DNA of 58,477 nt. Source: a virus. Under the pieces are notes generated by a model. The model saw only the letters and a program-made list of their open reading frames with translations. It was not told the DNA's origin and searched no databases. Numbering within the stretch: position 1 is the stretch's first letter; each line of letters starts with the position of its first letter. The DNA is taken from the IMG/VR virus record IMGVR_UViG_3300030451_002321, positions 1-58,477 of that record; one strand, written 5' to 3'. The position numbers and the translations under genes were made by a program. This document shows, one piece after another, positions 1 through 8,452 of the stretch.

Positions 1-24
1 GGGAAGGAAGATGGAGGGAACTGA
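1..24 (+). CDS. 3' end of an upstream gene (partial)
   Basis: The first 24 bases read as an open frame, GKEDGGN, ending at a TGA directly before the ATG of the helicase-like gene. The genes downstream are packed stop-to-start in the same way, so this is probably the tail of another early gene. Seven residues are too few to identify it. The same bases also carry the GGAGGGA ribosome-binding sequence of the next gene. Confidence 0.3.
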   Translation, partial: GKEDGGN

Positions 25-1419
25 ATGGAGCCGAAGAATTACTCAGCAGTACAGAAGCACGACATCTTGAGGGCATATCTGCACCACTTCTCGCTTACTT
101 CGATGAAGAACGAGGTACCGGGCCTCCTGTCCTTCTTCTTCGTGCAGGGTCAAGCCATCCTGCCCTACGTTCGCATTCCCACCGGTGATACGCACCTTGA
201 CCCCCGTGTACACGTCTTTTGGATTCAGCCATCACGTACGGGTAAGTCCATTGCTTGGAACTTCATTAGCGACATCTGCGAGCAGGCCGAGGTGCCTATC
301 GAGTTGTTTGCATCAGGTACGGACGCAGGGCTGATTGGCTCGACAGAAGCCGTGTTGGACGACGACGGCAAGCCCACCGGTGAGTACGAAACCATTGACG
401 GGCTGCTCGCGGGTCGCAAGGCCATCAACTTCGATGAAGGCTCCATCATCCTCAACCCCGGTAAGCACAGTCAGGAAACGGTCCTGTACCTACAAACCGC
501 TTGCAACCCAGTCGGTAGCGGTAACAACACGCTTGTCAAGCACATGAAGGGTAACAAGGTCGAGGCTGAGTCAAGCGTGTCCATGTGGATTACGACGTAC
601 CCACCCAAGGGTGTGAAGGAGTACGTCTTGACCAAGGGTATCTTCCAACGTGTGCTCCTGTACTGGAAGCACTGGGACATGGACGAGCGGCAGGGCGTGA
701 GCATGAAGCGGCTCAGCACTTTCTATCGCAAGCCCGTGGTGACTGAGTACTCCCGCGAAGACCTGTACGAGTACTTCCGTGAAACGCAGAAGTGGGTACG
801 GGACAAGTTGCTGAACCTCGCTGAAATCTCGTTCACAACATGGGATGAAATGTCCAAGGATGAGAAGGAAGAACTCGTACAGTCCCACATGTGGGACATG
901 TTCACCGCTGATGAGAACTACGAGATTGCGCTGCATCAGGCATCCGAGGAGGTGTACGACCTGCTGCGCGACATGGACCCATCCATGTCGGAAATTGTGG
1001 CGTCGTTCACTCCTGCCATTGAGAACTACCTCGGCATCTTCTCGACGCACATGGCGGTGCTTGAGCGCAGTGACGTGATTCAAGCGCACCACGTGGACAT
1101 GGCGCATGAAATCCTGCTCGACCTTTTCATCAACCTCATTTCATGGCTTGAGGACTCCGTGGAGATTGGTGGCAACAAGAACAAGGAGCAGAAGTTGCTC
1201 AACGACATGATGACTGCGTACAACGCCTGTCAGCAATACGAACTCGACCAGTCCGGTGACGGGTGGCGCAGGAAGCAGAACGTGGTGGCTGCGTACATGT
1301 CCGCCACTGGGCTTTCCAAGAGTTCGGCTGAGCGCCACTTCAAGGACTTCGGTGGCAAGTTGTTCACCGCCAAGAAGAGCAGTGGTCGCATTTACCTGCG
1401 TAGGAAGGGTGATGCCTGA
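25..1419 (+). CDS. P-loop ATPase, replicative-helicase-like
   Basis: A 464-residue protein with a Walker A-like loop, QPSRTGKS, at about residues 68-75. GKS is at 73-75, and the first glycine of the classical motif is replaced. The Walker B motif is AINFDEG, with D137 and E138. A WITTYPP segment near 190 could be a sensor strand. The last ~60 residues look like a winged helix-turn-helix (GLSKSSAERHFKDFG). This arrangement resembles phage and archaeal-virus helicase/primase-associated ATPases of the DUF3987/MCM-like kind, so a role in unwinding or loading at replication is inferred. No primase domain is seen. The ATG follows GGAGGGA and comes right after an upstream stop. The gene overlaps the next one by one base (TGATG), consistent with coupled translation in an early operon. 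The family assignment is approximate; the ATPase call is firmer. Confidence 0.65.
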   Translation: MEPKNYSAVQKHDILRAYLHHFSLTSMKNEVPGLLSFFFVQGQAILPYVRIPTGDTHLDPRVHVFWIQPSRTGKSIAWNFISDICEQAEVPIELFASGTDAGLIGSTEAVLDDDGKPTGEYETIDGLLAGRKAINFDEGSIILNPGKHSQETVLYLQTACNPVGSGNNTLVKHMKGNKVEAESSVSMWITTYPPKGVKEYVLTKGIFQRVLLYWKHWDMDERQGVSMKRLSTFYRKPVVTEYSREDLYEYFRETQKWVRDKLLNLAEISFTTWDEMSKDEKEELVQSHMWDMFTADENYEIALHQASEEVYDLLRDMDPSMSEIVASFTPAIENYLGIFSTHMAVLERSDVIQAHHVDMAHEILLDLFINLISWLEDSVEIGGNKNKEQKLLNDMMTAYNACQQYELDQSGDGWRRKQNVVAAYMSATGLSKSSAERHFKDFGGKLFTAKKSSGRIYLRRKGDA

Positions 1420-1715
1420 TGAATGAAAAAGAATGGAATGGAAAAATGAATGAAAAATGCAAATGGGCCTACACGCCTTGGAACACACCTGAATGGTGGA
1501 CCGTCCGTGATGAATTGACAACGAGTGTCATGCGTCAGATTCAACACCACATGGACGAACTCACGTCTTCCGCCACGGGCAGCGGTGACATGCACAAGGA
1601 CTACCAACTTCATGAGCATGACCTGAAGGAACTCGAAAAGTGGACCAAGAAACTCCACAATTTCATTCGCTTCGGGCGGTTTGACAAGGAAATTGTTGAC
1701 ACGTTCTTGGAGTGA
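1419..1715 (+). CDS. small hypothetical early protein
   Basis: A 98-residue, Trp- and Lys/Glu-rich protein of unknown function. The N-terminal third carries TPWNTPEWWTVRDEL. The C-terminal half is predicted helical and charged (HDLKELEKWTKKLHNF). The ATG overlaps the stop of the ATPase gene (TGATG), and the end overlaps the next gene, so it is translated as part of the replication operon. A second in-frame ATG ten codons in is a possible alternative start. No metal-binding or catalytic motif is visible. Confidence 0.6.
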   Translation: MNEKEWNGKMNEKCKWAYTPWNTPEWWTVRDELTTSVMRQIQHHMDELTSSATGSGDMHKDYQLHEHDLKELEKWTKKLHNFIRFGRFDKEIVDTFLE

Positions 1716-1717
1716 TT

Positions 1718-1921
1718 ATGATGCCGAAGCAGTGCGAGTTCCGCTTCAAGAACTGGGGTAAGGCAGGTGACCCGTGCGAAGACGAGTACCTGCTCAACGA
1801 AGAGTTGATAGAGGTCACACAAGTGACCACACATGGCGAGCCTGTGGCTCGGTACTTTGCTTGCGAATCATGCATCAACGCAGCCAATAAGGTGATGAAG
1901 AATTACAGGGTGGTGTACTGA
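1718..1921 (+). CDS. small Cys-containing hypothetical protein
   Basis: A protein of about 67 residues with four cysteines arranged as a distant C...C pair plus CESC near the C-terminus (FACESCINAANK). This could form one zinc site. GGAGTGATT lies just upstream of the tandem ATGs, which favours 1718 or 1721 over the in-frame GTG at 1712. The stop overlaps the start of the exonuclease gene (TGATG). Small zinc proteins of this sort are often nucleic-acid binding, but nothing specific can be assigned. Confidence 0.6.
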   Translation: MMPKQCEFRFKNWGKAGDPCEDEYLLNEELIEVTQVTTHGEPVARYFACESCINAANKVMKNYRVVY

Positions 1922-2529
1922 TGAGTGATGTTCTTGCACTGGACATTGAAACGGGCAACTACTCGTACGAGATTGGCGGGTGGGACAAGACCGCATCGTT
2001 TGAACCGACTGTGGTTGCAACGTGGGACGGGGCCGTAGGCAACGTGTACTGCAACAAGGCCGTGGACGTTGATGCTACGGTCAAGGAGTTGCACCCGCGT
2101 ACGTTGGGTGAAGACCTTGCAAAGCACGTTGAGGATGGCGGTGTGATTCTTGGTCACAACATTCGGAAGTTTGACCTACCTGTTCTTCGTGATGCTTTGG
2201 ACTGTTGGACTGCGGGCGACTTGCTCGGCAAGTCTGATGCTATCGTGGACACCAAGTTGCTCGTACAGAAAGCGGGCTTGACCGTTAAGGGCGGTGTTCA
2301 ATCATCATTGGGTGACTTGGTGAAGCACACGCTTTCGGATGCAAAACTGATGAGCAGCCACGATGCACCCGAAGCATGGCGTGCAGGCAAGTACGACGAG
2401 GTGGCGCAGTACTGCCTCAGTGACGCTCGCCTGACGCATGACCTGTACACGTTCGGTAAGTCGAACGGCTACATTCGCTCCCGTGTGATGAACACAGGGG
2501 AAGTGATTGATTTGGAGGTGGAATGGTGA
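1921..2529 (+). CDS. DEDD-family 3'-5' exonuclease
   Basis: A 202-residue RNase H-fold exonuclease with all three Exo motifs. Exo I is LALDIETG (D8, E10). Exo II is [12 protein letters not shown] (D85). Exo III is [13 protein letters not shown] (Y164, D168), the DEDDy pattern found in DnaQ-like and family B polymerase proofreading domains. It would bind two metal ions and remove nucleotides from 3' ends. As a free-standing protein in an early operon it probably trims or proofreads replication intermediates. No polymerase is fused to it or present in the window. The gene starts inside the preceding stop (TGATG) and its last seven bases overlap the chaperonin gene. Confidence 0.85.
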   Translation: MSDVLALDIETGNYSYEIGGWDKTASFEPTVVATWDGAVGNVYCNKAVDVDATVKELHPRTLGEDLAKHVEDGGVILGHNIRKFDLPVLRDALDCWTAGDLLGKSDAIVDTKLLVQKAGLTVKGGVQSSLGDLVKHTLSDAKLMSSHDAPEAWRAGKYDEVAQYCLSDARLTHDLYTFGKSNGYIRSRVMNTGEVIDLEVEW

Positions 2530-4025
2530 GTGATGAACCAAACAAGAGCAAGGCGCAAGTACACAACATCAGGGCGGCGAAGACGGTTGCGGAAACCGTC
2601 AAGTCCACACTGGGACCGTTGGGTATGGACAAGATGATGGTTGATGGTGGCGGCAACGTCATCGTTACGAACGACGGTGCGACGATTCTCCGTGAACTGG
2701 ACGTGTCGCATCCGGGCGGCAAGATGATTGCTGAGATTGCCAAGACGCAGGAGAGCCTGTGCTACGACGGTACGACGAGTACGGTTGTGCTCGCAGGTGC
2801 CCTGCTCGGTAACTCAGAAGCCCTGTTTGAGAAGGGGCTGCACCCCAACGTCATCTGCCGTGGGTACCATGAGGCCGCTCAAATGGCAGTGGAACATCTT
2901 GAGCAGTACGTTTCGCTTTACCGCAAGGACGTGCTTTCGTGGGTTGCCCGTACTGCAATCACCGGCAAGACGTTGGAATCGTCCATTGACACAGTGTCGC
3001 AACTGTGCGTTGAAGCCGTGAGCAAGGCAGGCGGGGACGCTGAGAGCGTCAAGGTCGTGTCCTTCCCCGGTGGTTCCATCGAAGACTCGTACCTGTACGG
3101 CGGCATCATCGTCAACAAGGATTACGTGCATGAGAGTGAGTCTGATGGCTACGGTCACATCGTGCTCATCAACACCGGTCTTGACCATGAAAAGGGTGAG
3201 GACAACGTGCAGGTGCAAATGGATGCGAATGCATATCAGTCCTACAAGAAGGGCGGGAATGCAGCACTCATCACAGACGCGAAGCACCTTGTGGACGCGC
3301 TACCCGAGGGCGGCGTTGTCTTTGTGCGTGACGGCGTGAACGACCACGTTGCTGCGTACCTGAAGAAGCACGACATCATGGTGGTGCGTCGTACCCCTGA
3401 GTCCACCGTGCGTGCGCTGAGCCGTGCCACTGGTGCTACGATTCATCAGACGCCCAGTGAGGTCGAAGGCAGCGTTGAGGCGCAGGTGCGCCGCGAGCGA
3501 CACAACGACGTGTGGTACTTGTTCGTGGAGAACGACCATGAGAGCAACGAGGCTACGCTCGTCTTGCGTGGTGCTACGACGCACACGCTTGACGAAGTGG
3601 AGCGCGGGTTTGACGATGCCCTTGGTGTCGTGTCCCTCGTCATGGGCGACGGTATGGTTGTGGTGGGTGGCGGTAACGCCTACGCTCGCATGGCCATGCA
3701 TCTGCGCTCTCACGCAAGCACCATCGGTGGACGCGCTCAGATGGCCATTGAAGCGTTTGCAGACGGCTTGGAGTCCATCCCTGCCACCATCGCTGAGAAC
3801 GCGGGCCACGACCCCCTCAACACCATTCTCGACATGCGCCACGAACTGATGAGCGGCAACCCGTACGCCGGACCCGATGTGGTCAACGGTGGCGTGATGG
3901 ACTTGCTTGAGGCTCAGGTGGTGGAACCTGCTGCTCTTGTGCGTCAGGCCGTTCTCAGCGCCGCTGAAGTCAGCAACGCCATCCTGCGTATTGACGACAT
4001 CATTGCACGGAGGCCGATGGAGTGA
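2523..4025 (+). CDS. group II chaperonin (thermosome subunit)
   Basis: A 500-residue archaeal-type (CCT/TCP-1) chaperonin, which folds proteins by ATP-driven closure of a double ring. Family motifs lie in order: [11 protein letters not shown] (28-38), TNDGATIL (49-56), [12 protein letters not shown] (81-92), [13 protein letters not shown] in the equatorial return segment, and [11 protein letters not shown] at the C-terminus. Cellular thermosome subunits usually have GDGTT, run to about 540 residues and end in a GGM-type tail. Here the first Gly is Tyr, the protein is shorter, and it ends PME with no GGM repeats. The ATG follows GGAGGTG and overlaps the exonuclease stop. Acquisition from an archaeal host is likely. 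The catalytic aspartates in the visible motifs are kept, so it is probably active, as a homo-ring or mixed with host subunits. Confidence 0.95.
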   Translation: MVSDEPNKSKAQVHNIRAAKTVAETVKSTLGPLGMDKMMVDGGGNVIVTNDGATILRELDVSHPGGKMIAEIAKTQESLCYDGTTSTVVLAGALLGNSEALFEKGLHPNVICRGYHEAAQMAVEHLEQYVSLYRKDVLSWVARTAITGKTLESSIDTVSQLCVEAVSKAGGDAESVKVVSFPGGSIEDSYLYGGIIVNKDYVHESESDGYGHIVLINTGLDHEKGEDNVQVQMDANAYQSYKKGGNAALITDAKHLVDALPEGGVVFVRDGVNDHVAAYLKKHDIMVVRRTPESTVRALSRATGATIHQTPSEVEGSVEAQVRRERHNDVWYLFVENDHESNEATLVLRGATTHTLDEVERGFDDALGVVSLVMGDGMVVVGGGNAYARMAMHLRSHASTIGGRAQMAIEAFADGLESIPATIAENAGHDPLNTILDMRHELMSGNPYAGPDVVNGGVMDLLEAQVVEPAALVRQAVLSAAEVSNAILRIDDIIARRPME

Positions 4026-4126
4026 CCGCCTGCATAGTCTGCCACCGCTCTTGCATGAAATGCCATCTAATCGAAGGCATTTGTGAAGATTGCATGGAGG
4101 CTGACTTGCATGGGGAGACTCCTTGA
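4022..4126 (+). CDS. 34-residue Cys-rich zinc-finger-like peptide
   Basis: A very small gene starting with GTG that overlaps the thermosome stop (GTGA). The 34-residue product has three CxxC pairs, at C4/C7, C11/C14 and C21/C24, ending ...EADLHGETP. Six cysteines in 21 residues point to metal binding. The overlapping start and the equally tight overlap with the next gene argue that it is real. Function unknown. Confidence 0.55.
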   Translation: MTACIVCHRSCMKCHLIEGICEDCMEADLHGETP

Positions 4127-4271
4127 CCGGTTGAAGTCAAAGTGCCGTCGTTGTGGTCACTGGCACATTCCGCATAGGCTGCAAGCCGTGTATTTGAATG
4201 GCACTAAAACAAAGGTGAAGTTGCTTGAGTGCCGCGAATGCGGTCACTTGTGGCGTGAGAAAAACACGTGA
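4110..4271 (+). CDS. small zinc-ribbon protein
   Basis: A 53-residue basic protein with two CxxC knuckles, CRRCGHWH and ECRECGHLWREK, about 28 residues apart, the typical spacing of a zinc ribbon. GGAGGCTGA lies six bases before the ATG at 4110, which favours this start over the upstream ATG at 4083. It overlaps the genes on both sides, the downstream one by a GTGA junction. Probably a nucleic-acid- or protein-binding zinc ribbon of the early operon; nothing more specific can be said. Confidence 0.6.
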   Translation: MGRLLDRLKSKCRRCGHWHIPHRLQAVYLNGTKTKVKLLECRECGHLWREKNT

Positions 4272-4414
4272 AACAATACGAATGGTGCGACAACAAGAAG
4301 GATGATGGCGAGCACTACGTCTGCAAGCAAGCGACTGTACACCACGTGTACCACCAATCAAGATGCCATCCACGCTTGTATTTGAGTGAGCGTAGGAGCG
4401 GTGCCGAAGCCTGA
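4268..4414 (+). CDS. 48-residue His/Cys protein, last gene of the early operon
   Basis: A GTG-initiated frame (overlap GTGA with the preceding stop) encoding 48 residues. It contains C7, C19 and C33 and several histidines (HYVCKQATVHHVYHQ), a possible metal site. Its final 57 bases overlap, tail to tail, the last gene of the leftward operon. The repeated GTGA coupling supports it, but it is short and unlike anything I recognise. Confidence 0.4.
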   Translation: MKQYEWCDNKKDDGEHYVCKQATVHHVYHQSRCHPRLYLSERRSGAEA

Positions 4415-4534
4415 TGGGGGCCATTGGTCGGCGTGATACGTTTGCCCTGATGAGGACGATGTGACCACCGCAAACTCAGCAAAATCAAGCGTAGGGTATT
4501 GGCCTTGAATGGCCTCTTGCATCGTTTTACTCAT
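4358..4534 (-). CDS. 58-residue hypothetical protein after the tail fibre gene
   Basis: A short leftward gene whose ATG overlaps the fibre gene stop (TGATG), with GGTGATT just upstream. The product begins MSKTMQEAIQGQYPTLDF and ends APTLTQIQAWMAS. The position and the terminal helix suggest a small fibre-associated or fibre-assembly protein, by analogy with tailed phages. It is the last gene of the late operon and overlaps the converging early gene by 57 bases. Confidence 0.55.
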   Translation of the reverse strand: MSKTMQEAIQGQYPTLDFAEFAVVTSSSSGQTYHADQWPPSGFGTAPTLTQIQAWMAS

Positions 4535-6711
4535 CAGGAATCACCAACCCTTCGTACACTCCATCGGCAGTATTCCCCACCGCGCAATTGCGTAGTTCCT
4601 GTATCTGATTGGTTTGCATCATCCCTAACGAAAAAGTAAATCTCAAGCGTGTCCGTAGCCGCCAATACTACATCAGTTGAAACCGCTGAGGTCTTTGCTG
4701 AATAATCCCTCATGGTCCCCGACCCTTGCCTAATCAGCACCGACCCGTTTTTATAAATAGCAACGTGAATCTGATAATCGTGAGAAGCAGTCCTTCCCAA
4801 CGTTGAATTAGTCCCTGTAAAACCAACTTGAGCGTGAACTGTGTACAGACCACCTTGGCCTGATGGTACAGTGAATGTTTCAGCGTCCGTGGCACTGTCA
4901 AGAGCGAGGGTGTTGCTGCTGATTGTGTCCCAGTACTCAACCTTGTGCCACGTACCCGCCGTGAGTGTCGCATCATTGGTATCGGTACCAACCTTCGCAG
5001 TGAAATACAGTGGGTCAACGAAGCCCTGCTTTGCAGTATTCGCTGCAACCGTTGGGTCAGCAGCAATCGCAACTGCAAAGTCACTGATGGTGGCAGCAAC
5101 TTGCGTACCAGTGTGATTGGCACGATTCTTCAGGTTTGCATCAGTGTCATTTGCAGTAGCACTTGATGCGATGCCGTCCAACTTGGTCTTGTCTGCGGCG
5201 GACATGGACCCCGCTGCGCCTGTTGTGGCTGCACTGATACCGATTGTACCTGTCCCCGTGATGGTGCCGCCTGTAATGGGTGCCGTCGTAGCGACACTGG
5301 TGACTGTACCCGCACCACCTCCAACTTCACTGCTACCGAAGTACAATTTGTTTGAGTCACCGGAGTTGACCCAAATCGTCTTGGCTGCATCTGTACCGGG
5401 GTTACTCCCAACGGCAGTGAACTCAACCCCCGTTGGGTCTATCAATCCGGTTACAGTGAGTTTGCCATTGACAGTAAAGGTGGACGTACCGGTAGTCCAA
5501 AACAACTTGGTGTCGCTTGTGAAACCACCACCACCGTCAGACAACTGCACCATGCCTGTTGCACCATGACCGTTAGGCGAAGTTGCACCGCTTGCGAAAA
5601 TGACGCTCTTCCAATTGCTACCGTCGTACACGAACAGTGCGGACTCCTTGCCCAAGATGACGCTTCCAAGGCCACCGTTGTCGAAGGTAATGCCGTTCGT
5701 GCCGTGTGCTGCGTGATTGCTGACGAACACCATGTGCCCCTTGGGGAACGTACCGCTTGGATTGAATTGATGTGCCGAGCCGGGTGTGATGACGAAAATG
5801 CTGCTCTCGTCATACGTGAACGTCGTTGTGGAACTGGGCGTCAATGCCTTGACGCTTGAAGGGCCGAGCACGTGAGTGTGACGGGTGCTACTGTCTGTCT
5901 TGGCCGAGTAGTACAGAAGCGAGTCACCGTCAGCGTTGTACGATTGCCACAGTGCTCCAACACGGCTACCTGCAAGGCTACCCGCTTCGTCACCGGAGTG
6001 GAACGCATCGGGGTTCGTTGCAGCCGTAGTTGCAGCAACCGCGCCACTTGTAACAGGACTGAAGTAAATGGGGCTTGGGCGTACGAACGCACGCTTGTCG
6101 TTGATTTCGCTGATGCTCACCTTGTAGTCGCCACCGGTTGCACTGTACACGGCACGCAACGTAGCGAGGACCGTGGTGTTGCGGTTGGTCAACGAGCCGG
6201 GTGCGTTGAGGAATGCAGAAGGCGTGGTGGGGTAGGTGTTGGATGCCGTCGTGACCGCCGTGCCCATCTCCCAGTACACGTGCTTGGCGTTGTCGTCAGC
6301 AGACAGGTACACGACCACCAGTGCCTCTTGTCCGCTCGTCAGGGCCGTGGGGCTACCCGTCTTGCTCGTACTGGAAGAACTGATTACGATGTCCGTACTG
6401 TTGCCGGGTCCATCTGCAAAGGCGTACAAGACACCATCAAGAACGGCCAATCCACCCTGTACGCGGAACGTGTAGGAGTTCGTCTGCTGATTGCACGCAC
6501 CGGGTAGGTTCTCAGGGTCATCGCGGTCCCCGTCACCATACGCAGTGTCCTCCTCAAGCAGAATCCCGTTGCCGTGGATTCCCTCAAGGAAATTGGTCAA
6601 CGTAGGGCTGAGAATGTGGTCCCCGTCCGTCAGCCCGTCAGCGGGCTGCGCTGAGCCACTGAGCGTCATGTTGGCCTTGGTGTGTCCTGAAAGTGGGTTA
6701 CCTGCCATCAT
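4534..6711 (-). CDS. tail fibre / receptor-binding protein
   Basis: A 725-residue, Gly/Thr/Ser/Ala-rich protein with the architecture of a phage fibre. The N-terminal region (about 1-210) probably attaches to the tail. A long repetitive middle contains TGTGTIGISAATTGAAGSM and SAADKTKLDGIASSAT, a phrase common in fibre shafts. The C-terminal ~160 residues look like a C1q/TNF-type jelly-roll head (GTWHKVEYWD...YTVHAQVGF...IHVAIYKNGSV). Trimerisation and binding to the host cell surface are inferred. GAGGTGG precedes the tandem ATGs. The gene overlaps the upstream one by four bases and is the penultimate gene of the late operon. Confidence 0.75.
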   Translation of the reverse strand: MMAGNPLSGHTKANMTLSGSAQPADGLTDGDHILSPTLTNFLEGIHGNGILLEEDTAYGDGDRDDPENLPGACNQQTNSYTFRVQGGLAVLDGVLYAFADGPGNSTDIVISSSSTSKTGSPTALTSGQEALVVVYLSADDNAKHVYWEMGTAVTTASNTYPTTPSAFLNAPGSLTNRNTTVLATLRAVYSATGGDYKVSISEINDKRAFVRPSPIYFSPVTSGAVAATTAATNPDAFHSGDEAGSLAGSRVGALWQSYNADGDSLLYYSAKTDSSTRHTHVLGPSSVKALTPSSTTTFTYDESSIFVITPGSAHQFNPSGTFPKGHMVFVSNHAAHGTNGITFDNGGLGSVILGKESALFVYDGSNWKSVIFASGATSPNGHGATGMVQLSDGGGGFTSDTKLFWTTGTSTFTVNGKLTVTGLIDPTGVEFTAVGSNPGTDAAKTIWVNSGDSNKLYFGSSEVGGGAGTVTSVATTAPITGGTITGTGTIGISAATTGAAGSMSAADKTKLDGIASSATANDTDANLKNRANHTGTQVAATISDFAVAIAADPTVAANTAKQGFVDPLYFTAKVGTDTNDATLTAGTWHKVEYWDTISSNTLALDSATDAETFTVPSGQGGLYTVHAQVGFTGTNSTLGRTASHDYQIHVAIYKNGSVLIRQGSGTMRDYSAKTSAVSTDVVLAATDTLEIYFFVRDDANQSDTGTTQLRGGEYCRWSVRRVGDS

Positions 6712-7052
6712 TCCACCTCGATTGTGATTTGGATTTTCATTTCCTTGGACCCGTTCTTCGTGTACGGCACGATGTTGAATCGTCCCACGGGCAGGAAGTC
6801 ATTGGTGTTGCGCATCTGTACGTACACTTCACGCAGTGATTCAGTGAAAGACTCATCGAAAGGCACGGTCGCTTCAACCAACACTGATGTTTCGTCAACG
6901 ATGGTCACTTCGGGCGTGAGTGTGATGGCGGGTCGTCCCGCTGCTCCGTCGTCACTGGTCGCAGGTGTACCGTCGAAGCCAAGCGTCACCTCGTTGATGT
7001 TGTCCCTGATTGTTTCAATCAGCAAACGGCGCAGATGATTCGACACAGGCAT
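6708..7052 (-). CDS. small tail/baseplate-region protein
   Basis: A 114-residue protein, mostly predicted beta, with a helical N-terminus (VSNHLRRLLIETIRDNINEV) and a C-terminal strand KEMKIQITIEVE. It lies between the hub-like gene and the fibre gene. A good GGAGGTGA precedes the ATG, and it overlaps the next gene by four bases. It may connect fibre and tail tip, but this rests only on position. Confidence 0.6.
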   Translation of the reverse strand: MPVSNHLRRLLIETIRDNINEVTLGFDGTPATSDDGAAGRPAITLTPEVTIVDETSVLVEATVPFDESFTESLREVYVQMRNTNDFLPVGRFNIVPYTKNGSKEMKIQITIEVE

Positions 7053-8452
7053 CAGTTCACCTCCTCCGGTCCTTTGGTCACTCCGATGGGCAACCCGTTG
7101 CCACCGATTTTGCCACGTGTGCGCGTCCCTTTAACGCCGCCGATGAGGATTGCAGTAGCCTCAACGCGCCTGCTCGTCACCTTGGCGCTGATGATGAGGT
7201 CCACTTCACCGAAGAACGACAGGTTGCTTTCGACACGCTGCACGTAGGTCGAGGGGTTCTCGTTGTTGCTGAGCACCGTGGATGACTCACCGATGCCCTG
7301 CAAGACGCCCTCAAGCCCCGTTTCGATGTTTAGCATGGTGAAGTCGCTGATGGACTCAAGCGGCTTGTGTACGACCTCCGTGACGACCTTGTTCTTGCCG
7401 TTGAATCGAATGACCGTACCGGGGCGCACATGCGTCATGTTTTCGTTGCCGCTTGATGTGAGAGCACCCTTGGTCAACGATTGCCCCTTCAGGATTTGTC
7501 GAGCGGTACGACGTGCTGCGTTTGCAGTTCGTACGGTGTGGTCAACGATAGGCGAGGGGTCTTCGCGGATTTCCTCAACCTGTCCCTCAGCATCGCTGAC
7601 GGTGACGATGACCATATCGTTGAGCGCCAACGGTAGGCCCTGAATGGTCACGGCGTTGGTGGTGTTGTCCACTGGGCTTTCCTTGAGCGTACCAAGTCCA
7701 CCGTCGTTGTTGATTTCGACGTTGCTTTCACTGAATGTGACGGGCACGTACAGGAGATTACCGAAGCGGTCAAGCAGGACAATACGACTGTCATGACGAC
7801 CAAGGAAGCGTAGCGCGGTCATTAGATTGGAGTTGTTGAAATCCTGCCCGACGAATCGAGTACTATGGTTGCGATAAGACGTGGACGTGTTGCGCGGGCG
7901 TGATAGGCCAACACTGGTCGCACCGTTGGTTGCTGCTTCACCCAGTCGTACGGCAAGGTCACTGGTGCGCAGTCCAACGCCTACGGGCTGACCGAGCCGT
8001 ACACCGTCACCGTCGAAGCCAATGGATTGCAGCGTGCGCCCCTTCATGTTCTTCATGCCAATCAAAATGCCCACGGCACGGTCAGTGATGCTATCACCGA
8101 CAAGCCGTTGCGCATAATTCGACACGTTGTACAACAATTTAGGCTGATTTGAATTGGAAATTACATCGGTGCCAAAATACGGCGTGCCTGAGTAGGAGTG
8201 ACCGTCTGCACCCTTGTGCGTCAGTTGCACGTCAGACTCACCCTCAACGAGCGTGTACTCGCGCTCGGGCATGACCTGCAAGGTGCGCGTCATGTTGCGC
8301 TCCACGGTCACCTTGGGCTTACCGCTGCGTTGTACGCTGAGCCTGCCGTAGTGTACTGCATTGTCCACGAACACCGGCTTACGCACGTGGGTCATCACTT
8401 CGGTTGCATCGGTGTTGTACCGACCAACAACAGTGTCCCGAATCAGTGTCAT
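7052..8452 (-). CDS. putative baseplate/tail hub protein
   Basis: A 466-residue beta-rich protein. The segment HVRPGTVIRFNGKNKVVTEV, followed by a helix-and-strand stretch, resembles the part of phage hub proteins (gp27/gpD-like) where a small barrel defines position and orientation. A preceding basic helix, HTVRTANAARRTARQILKG, fits the same family pattern. It would form the ring between tail tube and tip. The start overlaps the upstream stop (ATGA). The assignment rests on segment-level resemblance only; it could also be a non-hub tip protein. Confidence 0.5.
   Translation of the reverse strand: MTLIRDTVVGRYNTDATEVMTHVRKPVFVDNAVHYGRLSVQRSGKPKVTVERNMTRTLQVMPEREYTLVEGESDVQLTHKGADGHSYSGTPYFGTDVISNSNQPKLLYNVSNYAQRLVGDSITDRAVGILIGMKNMKGRTLQSIGFDGDGVRLGQPVGVGLRTSDLAVRLGEAATNGATSVGLSRPRNTSTSYRNHSTRFVGQDFNNSNLMTALRFLGRHDSRIVLLDRFGNLLYVPVTFSESNVEINNDGGLGTLKESPVDNTTNAVTIQGLPLALNDMVIVTVSDAEGQVEEIREDPSPIVDHTVRTANAARRTARQILKGQSLTKGALTSSGNENMTHVRPGTVIRFNGKNKVVTEVVHKPLESISDFTMLNIETGLEGVLQGIGESSTVLSNNENPSTYVQRVESNLSFFGEVDLIISAKVTSRRVEATAILIGGVKGTRTRGKIGGNGLPIGVTKGPEEVN

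Noticed and set aside
1-20. Terminal repeat joining the two ends (circular or terminally redundant genome)
   Set aside because: The first and last bases show no direct or inverted match long enough to support circularity; the window is more likely an internal piece or an incomplete contig.
4414-4464. 16-residue frame after the last early gene
   Set aside because: Too short, no motif, and it lies opposite the 58-residue leftward gene, which has a better start signal.
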